Positions 57,185 to 64,000 of a stretch of DNA of 64,000 nt are shown here, in pieces. Within the stretch, counting starts at the first letter, position 1, and every line of letters starts with the position of its first letter. The stretch is taken from positions 1,054,001-1,118,000 of the forward strand of contig JAQISU010000033.1 in the NCBI GenBank assembly GCA_029339505.1, in the 5' to 3' direction. The position numbers and the translations under genes were made by a program. A model generated the notes under the pieces. The model was not told the origin of the DNA. It did not search any database and saw only the letters and a list, made by a program, of their open reading frames with translations. This DNA is from Unio delphinus. Its lineage: Eukaryota; Mollusca; Bivalvia; Unionida; Unionidae.

Positions 57185-57502
57185 CAGAGGCGTAGCTATG
57201 ATATTTTGCGCCCGGGGACGAACTATAAAATTGGTGCCAGAGCCCCCTCCCCGTTTAATCACATTTTTCTATTACATTGAATAAGGAAAACAACAAGTGG
57301 TTGGCAGGCAGCATCATCACTGTGGATGGCAGACGTATCAGATGACACGTCTGCTGAGCCGCTGTAGCGATCTTGTGACCGATTTATTACCCTTGTTTAC
57401 TTATTATAATGTAACGTTGTAAGCCTCATTTTTGGCGCCCCTGTACCTTGGCGCCCGGGGACATATGTACCCCCTGCCCCCCCCCCCCCAGCTACGCCTC
57501 TG
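57185..57502. mobile_element. MITE with CAGAGGCGTAGCT inverted ends (hAT-like)
   Basis: Begins CAGAGGCGTAGCT and ends AGCTACGCCTCTG, an exact 13-bp inverted repeat. The CAGAGGCG start is common in hAT-type elements. Inside, GCGCCCGGGGAC occurs twice in direct orientation (about 57210 and 57450). No 8-bp duplication was found, and the 318-bp body has no open frame of note. Confidence 0.8.
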
Positions 57503-58900
57503 CCGGGAATAAACTTCTTACTTGGACAGTTCCTGAACGTACTAGCTTCCCTGAAGCTATGATTGTATTCTATCGTTAAGATATAATATCAACCATCGCA
57601 ATGAAGGTTTATTCTGCCCGTAAGTTTGTTTTAAAAGGTTAAGAATTTAATGGGTTTAACCGAACAGCTATTAAAACCAGTTGCCACAGTAATATCTGGT
57701 ATCTGAAAGAAATTTTTCTTTGACTAAGTTCAATAGTCGACAGGGATTAGGGTTGTTATACGTCCTCTTTTACTGGACACATTCTCCTTGATTAGTCCTT
57801 AGATCTCTATACAGATACATTCACTTTACAGAGTGTCCTCTATGAAAGTAAATATATGGTAACCGTAGCAGCGATTAATAAAAGTACCATTATCTAACTT
57901 AATACAACAGAAGAAATCAGTGAAACCATCTGAAATTTTAGTAAAGTCATTAACGACTTATTCCATCAACAGCAATAATGTTAATACACTAACTTGATAT
58001 AATTAAGGTAGAAAATCTTTGAATTTTGCTTCACATTTCTTTGAGTGTGTTTGGCGATTAAAGGCTTCATCTCAATTATCTTTCTCGGTGTCTTTGATAA
58101 ACGTTTTCTCATGGCATTGTAAATAGCCCATTCATGTTTGCGTTTACTTTCCATTGCTTTCTCGTGTATAATCGAATTTGTAGGATTTTGTATTCAATGC
58201 CATTGTTACTTTTTAAAAAATAAATTGTGTATTATAATTGTTCTCTTTTCGCACAAAATTAGTGAATTCTGTAATCGGAAATAATATACAAGTCTAGACA
58301 GCAAGAGCCCTGCTTTGTCAGCAAATTCTTCTTGGCTGGTGTTGGTCACTCCATTATAAAGAAATGCTACTGTGGCTGATATTTCTGTAATGTGTTTACA
58401 TCTAAAGAACAGGTCATGAGAAAGGTTTTGAACTATAGCTTAATTGTAAGCTGAAAGTTCCCAATCAGGCGACAGTATTTGAAAAAAAAATATTATCTTA
58501 CGGTTCATAAATTTTCGTAAGATTTCGGAAAAAGGACCTTGTTATTTTCTTAACTATGAAACATATATTAAATTTATAATCCGCGGTTATGACCTTTTTT
58601 GGAGCGAGTTATGATTTTCCGCTTTCCAGACTTAGATTAACTGTCTTTGGCCACGTATATTGTACCAAGTTTCATATTATTATAGTCATAAGAGAAAAGT
58701 GTTTCTTACGTATGTGCACCATACTAATCTTCAATTAATCTTTAAAAAAATCAATTTTTTAAATGAAAAAGATTACTCAGCAATCTCCGTAAACAATAAG
58801 TAATTTCCGCGTGTCAAAAACGGATATGACATACATTTATCCCTTTGGTTCAACGTAACAATTCATGCATTTAATTTCCCCGCATAAATATCTTTATCTT
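57503..58900. other. No recognisable gene
   Basis: Unassigned AT-rich DNA. I see no tandem repeat, splice-linked exon or mobile-element end on either strand. Confidence 0.5.
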
Positions 58901-58924
58901 AACGATCATGGTTTCCTACAACAA

Positions 58925-59070
58925 ATATGGTGCACTGTGCTGCATATGGATGTAACGAAAGAGCGATGTTGGGGCAAAAGTGTTATTTTTCCGAAAGACC
59001 ATGTTTACTTGAAAACGTGGATTGAAGCTGTACTTACGCGAAGAGGTTGGAGGAGGCTGGTTGCTCCGCG
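58925..59070 (+). pseudogene. THAP-domain relic with a frameshift
   Basis: One frame starts ATG 58927 with MVHCAAYGCNERA, the start of a C2CH THAP zinc finger (C-x4-C). The continuing homology SVIFPKDHVYLKTWIEAV and RRGW, the THAP F-P-K-D...W block, lies in the next frame, so a frameshift separates them. THAP domains bind DNA and occur in host factors and in P-element-like or ISL2EU-type transposases. The rest of the domain (a later Cys, His and the AVPTIF-like box) was not found, nor a GT donor after the Trp. Confidence 0.55.
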
Positions 59071-59079
59071 TGCTTGAGG

Positions 59080-61040
59080 ACTTGCGTTGACAACACCACT
59101 GGCTCCATAGGTATTGCTGCACAAAATCATTATTCATCATTGTCGTTCCGGGCACCGTTTACCCTCGGTACGCCACTAAGCATATGTCACAATCTCGTTA
59201 GCGCAACTAGATTTTAACGTAAATGGTTTCTTGTAACAGCATCTAGATTTTCAAGCTACTGAAAACTTTTATAAAATAAATTTGTTCGTGTTAGAGTCTG
59301 CAAAAATCTATTGAACTAGGCTATGAAATTAAATTGTGTGCTGCTGTCTATAGCATGTAATATATCGATGTCAGATTTTGTAAATGTTGAATACTCGTTA
59401 TTCATATAAAAAAAAATAATGTTTAATGCATACATCATTTAACAACAGTATACGCCGAATATTTACATCAAAAGTTGAAAATATCCTTTTAAATATATTT
59501 GGTTGTGTTTGGATATTTCAAGAAATTGGTGACAACAATAATGTTATTAGGCAGTTTCATAAGAGTATCTGGTTTCTGCCAGCATGGGTATTTGCTATTA
59601 TTAACAATGCATCTAATAGTTGGACCAAGTTTTTTTTTCTTCTGACCCTTCCCACCCCCCTTTTTAAAAGGTATTTTGACATTTATGTTGAGGTGTGGGG
59701 TAAGAGCAAATTGCCTATCAAAACGTTGGATTTCATCGCAACCGTGTGGTGGCGGCATAGTGATGTTGGTTACTAACAAACTTAAACAACTTTATATGGA
59801 GTAATTCATGCACGAAATCGATAGGAACAGAATTTACGTTCTCAGAGAATGCGAATATTATATTCGTTATGCCTTTAATTCACTGACAGACGAGACAATA
59901 CTACAGCTTTGATGAAATTGTACATCGAAGTATTTTTTTTTAATTTTAAGTTTTGCTGATGTCATATCATCGACATGTACTTCTATCTCAAGTTTAATGA
60001 AACTATTAAAGATAAGAGGATTACTTCATAAGTTTTGAATATTAATGCATTGTGCAACCAAATTCTTTATTAGTGAATAGTACATCAGCACATGTCAAAG
60101 AACTTGGCAAGCAACGCTTCACACTTTCTCAGTCTGCTTTTTCAGTTATTAAATGCCATGTTGCATGTTGTTCATACATTGAAAAATGTACTTCCAAACG
60201 TTTGTCAGTTTTCAACTCGTCTGCAGTTTCTGGGTTGCTTGCCGCTGCAAGTGCTCTATCTTGGCACTAAACTGCAAAGGCGATCAAACGGGCAGTTTAT
60301 GGCAAGTTTACTCACAGCGAAATTTGAAGCAGTGAACAGAATGTCTTTATCCAAACGCCTGGAGACGAAGGCATCATAATGGGTTTCATATCAGCGAGAG
60401 TGGAAAAACGCTGAAAATTTACTCCCAGAAAAAATTAAGCTTTGGAATTATCTAGGTCATTGGTCTTTGCAAACAGACTCTCGACAAATTCCTAGATGTT
60501 TTCCCAACTGCGGGGAAGATGGAAGAATATACTGACTTTCTCTTCGTCAAAAACAAAATTGAGACCCCAGTCTTTGTACGCCGGTAGAGCAGTGTGGGTG
60601 GCGGACACTGTTACCTCGGTAAAATCACAAATATGTTATCGCCACTATAAAGCAATACTCATACCGCTCTATGGTGGGATATAAACACAAACTATCATCA
60701 GGTGTATCTCTACATTCAGTGTGCAGATCGTCATGGACAGAATCAAGATTGATATATGTATACTATATTCCTAGAGGCATAGACTAAGAAATTAATGGTC
60801 TCTACAACTGTCACGGTATCATCCAAGAGAGTAAGCCATGCGTAAATGGCTATCCTCATCTGCAGGATGTAGTCAATGAATCAATTCAGACGGCTTGTTG
60901 AAAACAAAAACAACCAGTAGGGGGAATCGAGCGTAGGTACTGGAGTGCAGATAGCTGTACTGCCAGAGTAATGGTAATGTTACGAGAACGAACAAAAATG
61001 TCGACAAGATCCCTGGTAAAGTTAACGTTCCATAATTACA
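59080..61040. other. No supported gene; possible remains of an old mobile element
   Basis: Several short plus-strand frames (for example 60052-60270, 60092-60379, 60496-60684) lie in slightly more GC-rich DNA after the THAP relic. They could be the remains of a transposase body. None has a motif I recognise. Confidence 0.3.
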
Positions 61041-61046
61041 GCATGC

Positions 61047-61466
61047 TGTTGTTGAAAACATCGCAAAGAACCATCGACCTACAGAAGCTACTGGCAAGCT
61101 TTCTCATACCCATACTAGCCGAATTCGTGACTTAAACCCATGCAGACAGGTTTGTTTTTGTTTTTAGGGTTTAACGCCATGTTTCAGCACAAGATAAGCT
61201 ATACGTGGCGGCCAGTTTTATTGGTGGAGGAAGAGACCGGGAAAACCCCCGGAAAGAACCACCGACCCACAAGAAGCTACTGGCAAGCTTTCTCACATAA
61301 CTACATTAGCCGAATCTCAGACTCGAACCCACGCAGACAGAGATGAGACGGCAGTGATCCGTAACGGAAAGCGCTTTAGACCACTCAGCCACGCGGGGCC
61401 CTTGCAGACAGGTGAGATGGCAGCGATCCGATAACGGTGAAAGCTTGAGATCACTCGAGGACCCAG
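61047..61466 (-). mobile_element. tRNA-derived SINE interrupted by another SINE of the same family
   Basis: The outer SINE is split into 61047-61150 (core CTACTGGCAAGCTTTCTC and box-B region) and 61403-61466 (head, GGTGAGATGGCAGCGATCCG to about GAGGACCC). The inner SINE (61151-61402) lies between exact 10-bp duplications TGCAGACAGG (61141-61150 and 61403-61412). Read on the minus strand, the outer head comes first. Confidence 0.88.
61151..61402 (-). mobile_element. Full-length tRNA-derived SINE (inner copy)
   Basis: On the minus strand: GGGCCCCGCGTGGCTGAGTG with box A (TGGCTGAGTGGTCTAAAG), box B (GGGTTCGAGTC), and the core GAGAAAGCTTGCCAGTAGCT. Then come the central block TCTTCCTCCACCAATAAAAC and the 3' end ATGGCGTTAAACCCTAAAAA. 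It is the best copy of the family here and defines its length at about 250 bp. Pol III transcription from the internal boxes is the expected mode. Confidence 0.9.
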
Positions 61467-63230
61467 GACAGTAACAGAAGCCATACGGTCACATGGTATG
61501 GGTCGAGGTCCGAAAGCCTGGATGGTACGGTGGGCAGCCAATACGGTATTATCCTCATCTAGTTGCATGTATACATATACATAAATCCCAGTAAAGTTCA
61601 AGTCAAAGTGATGGTCATTCAATTTCCATAATTATATTTCTGTTCATTTTTAAAATCCGAAGGTTACAAGGATTATTTCATTCCTTATCAATAGTATTAA
61701 ATTCTGAAGGTTTTCTAATTTACTGTTATTTTTTTTATATTTTGACAGAAAAAAGTACTACTTAAGTTAATCTTCATGTAAAATATAAATAATCCTAGCA
61801 AAGTATCTGAACTGCAGATTGTCATGCCTACACCCAATGACACTGGTAGTGGGACATAAATTTACTGTTATGAAAGCTAATAATTTTTTTAAATTGTACT
61901 TCTTTTTACTCATGGGAGATAGATTTGAGAAGAAAGAGAAAAATGGGGCGAGGAAGATGAATGAGATATATATGGAGAGAAGTGAAAGGAGAGATGGAAT
62001 AAGAACGATTGGGTAGATGGAGAGATACACGAGTTGAGAGATGGAGAGAAAGATGGTGAAGGAAGTGGGGTACAAGAGATGGTTACTCATTAATGGGGTA
62101 AAGTCTTAGAGTTTTAACATTTTCATGACTATAATCTTTTTACTCATAGGAGAGACTGATTTTTTTTCTTCATGTTTTTCACATGTTCCACAGAAACATG
62201 GATCAAGTCCATTTTGACCAACTTGCACAGAGACAGCAAGGTGCATTAAAAAAAAGACCAAATCATGCAATGAACAACAAAATAGGTATTAAATGAAACT
62301 GATTAAAGCTTTGACAAACAATTACTTATTATGGCATGCAAACTGCAAATGGTAAAAACTATGGTTGTGGACTATGGTGGAAAAACATGCAAAATGATTG
62401 GTTAAAAAATACCAATGCCTGAGCAAAGATCATTCAAGAAAACAACAGCTATCTTGTTAAAATATGGCCAATATTTCCTGGAGAACTTCAATGGAATTTG
62501 GGAAATCTACCTAAACTGAGCTGAAGCTTAAATTGGAGAACAGCCTACATATAATTAACTACCTGGAGCTGACAATGAGAGGTAATAGGAAGAGTTAACT
62601 CCCATAGTACTACATGTATTTCAATTATCTATATTGGATACAGACAGTAATTGGTTAGATAAATGTTTGGGGATGCCTGGATCCTGGAATTAGCAAAAGT
62701 TCAACTCCAAATGTTTATGTGCTCAGGTAATATATCTGACAAACATGTACTCCTATTTACAGAGATGAATAAATAGACATACAGATGTACTGACTAAAAG
62801 GATGACTGATGTATGTTGACTCAGCGAAGCATTGCACAATTTGCAGTGGCAATTACATGTATATATAAAGAAGACAGTTAATGACTTGGGTTGACTTATA
62901 TGGACATATAGACAAGCAGATGGACAGATGATTGGTCGATGAATAAATGAACAGAGATGATGATCTTTAAAAAATAGAGATGTCAGATAGTTTTTGTAAG
63001 TTGTCTGCAGGGGTTTACAAGAAAAAGGTGATAACCCTGATCTGCCAAAGCATTATGGGAAAGCAGATCAGGATCTACCTTGTTGGCATTTGGGTTCATA
63101 TTAAATATACAGCATATACTATTAGCTGCATTTAAACCTGTCTCTATGGATTCTGTATTTACAATCATGATGAAAGAGTGCACCAAAGTCATGTGAACTT
63201 GATCTCAATTCCATCATTGCTGTTCGAGTT
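61467..63230. other. No recognisable gene
   Basis: AT-rich DNA with a purine-rich plus-strand stretch (61915-62075, AGAGA/GGAGA-like). A segment near 63010-63190 has words resembling dispersed family R1. Nothing else is supported. Confidence 0.45.
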
Positions 63231-63231
63231 G

Positions 63232-63477
63232 TTTGTTTGTGTTTTTTATGGTTTAACGCCACGTTTCAGCACAATATAGGCTATACATGGCAGCCAGTAT
63301 TATTGGTGGAGGAAGAACCCGGACAAACCCCGGAAAGAACCACCGACCCACGAGAAACTACTGGCAAGCTTTCTCACATAACTACATTTGCCCTGAATCT
63401 TAGATTCGAACACACGCAGAGGTGAGATGGCAGTGGTCCATAACGGACAGCACTTTAGACCACTTGGGTCCCCGCTT
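63232..63477 (-). mobile_element. tRNA-derived SINE, nearly full length
   Basis: Same layout as 61151-61402 on the minus strand: head with box A (CAAGTGGTCTAAAG), box-B remnant (TGTTCGAATC), core GAGAAAGCTTGCCAGTAGTT, central TCTTCCTCCACCAATAATAC, and 3' end GGCGTTAAACC. Short GAGTTG duplications lie on both sides (63226-63231, 63478-63483), which weakly supports the borders. Confidence 0.85.
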
Positions 63478-63489
63478 GAGTTGCTAGAT

Positions 63490-64000
63490 CCAAGAGTGTT
63501 CTTCACTAACATGTTATTAATACTTCTATCTCATCAGGGGAATTCCCATCATTTTTCAAAACTGTCATTGCAAAGCCTCTGCTTTGGAAACCTCTTGACC
63601 ATAATAATTCAAAGAACTACTGCCCATCTCCAATCTCCCATTCGTATAAAAAGTCTTAAAAGTTGTTCTAACCCAACTTGTACCTCAACAGAATTCAAAC
63701 AGTCTTTATAGCAATGTATAGTCTGCATATTGCCCCTGACATAGTACTGAAACTACTCTTCTGAAAGTAGTTAATCACATTCTCTCTGCTTTGGATAGCA
63801 CAAAGATTACAGTCCTCACTGTCCTTGATTTGTCTGCAGCATTTGACACAACAGACCATGATATATTACTTCACCATATCCAGAATGTATTTGGCATTCA
63901 CAATATAGCCTTACTGAGGTTCAAGTCCTACATATTCAACAGGACACAAATTGTATCAGCAAATGGAATACACTCCATCCCAGTTAATCTCTGTTATGGT
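63490..64000 (+). mobile_element. CR1/Jockey-like LINE relic, running off the window
   Basis: Plus-strand RT blocks occur in shifting frames: KPLLWKPLDHNNSKNYCP, VLTVLDLSAAFDTTDHDILL (about 63810-63870) and FGIHNIALLRFKSYIFNRTQ. They match the minus-strand LINE at 55572-57125 block for block. Frameshifts are present. The YADD region and the 3' end lie beyond 64000. Confidence 0.88.

Noticed and set aside
61370..61402. Possible tRNA-Ser/Leu head
   Set aside because: It belongs to the 5' end of the minus-strand SINE at 61151-61402.

Overview
The window looks like nuclear DNA of an invertebrate animal, most likely a bivalve mollusc. It is AT-rich, has long introns and many minisatellites. Its mobile elements (tRNA-derived SINEs, Jockey/CR1-like LINE relics, Maverick/Polinton-like relics) are of kinds common in bivalves. 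The species cannot be named from sequence alone. I see no bacterial gene, operon, CRISPR array or free-standing tRNA/rRNA gene.

The one recognisable host gene is a POU class 2 (Oct-1/Oct-2-like) transcription factor on the minus strand, spread over about 46 kb. Coding exons I can support with splice sites and reading phase are 49066-49030 (start), 29662-29543, 19461-19177, 11090-10842, 4804-4735 and 3488-2752 (stop). The last five join in phase 0/0/0/0/1. The start exon ends in phase 1 while the next supported exon begins in phase 0, so at least one exon between 29.7 and 49.0 kb is unidentified. The 737-bp last exon carries most of the POU-specific domain, the linker, the whole homeodomain and the C-terminus. 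Upstream exons encode a glutamine-, serine- and threonine-rich region resembling the Oct-1 activation domain.

The introns hold the mobile elements. They include a 1.6-kb solo LTR with a perfect 5-bp duplication (15.4-17.0 kb); a TTAA-flanked MITE (17.04-17.63 kb); a decayed Maverick/Polinton-like element (20.3-26.4 kb) pierced by a SINE with an 11-bp duplication; head-to-head LINE tails (26.6-27.2 kb); a TA-flanked element with terminal inverted repeats (28.3-29.5 kb); a 75-bp minisatellite of about 24 copies (32.5-34.3 kb); and a LINE with the YADD box (34.4-36.4 kb).

Upstream of the POU gene start (49.07-64 kb) lie a second, better preserved Maverick/Polinton-like relic (49.9-52.1 kb), a near-perfect 100-bp hairpin (53.2 kb), a 28-bp array of about 49 copies (54.2-55.6 kb), LINE relics on both strands (55.6-57.1 and 63.5-64 kb), a hAT-like MITE (57.2-57.5 kb), a broken THAP-domain relic (58.9 kb) and SINEs nested in SINEs (61.1-61.5 kb).

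The two Maverick/Polinton-like copies share a layout: packaging ATPase (minus), phospholipase A2-like capsid domain (plus), integrase (plus) and an HNH-type zinc module (minus) whose stop codon overlaps that of the integrase. Copy 1 additionally keeps a Pif1-like helicase next to the HNH module. Coordinates and motifs were read by eye; family names below the superfamily level are inferences.
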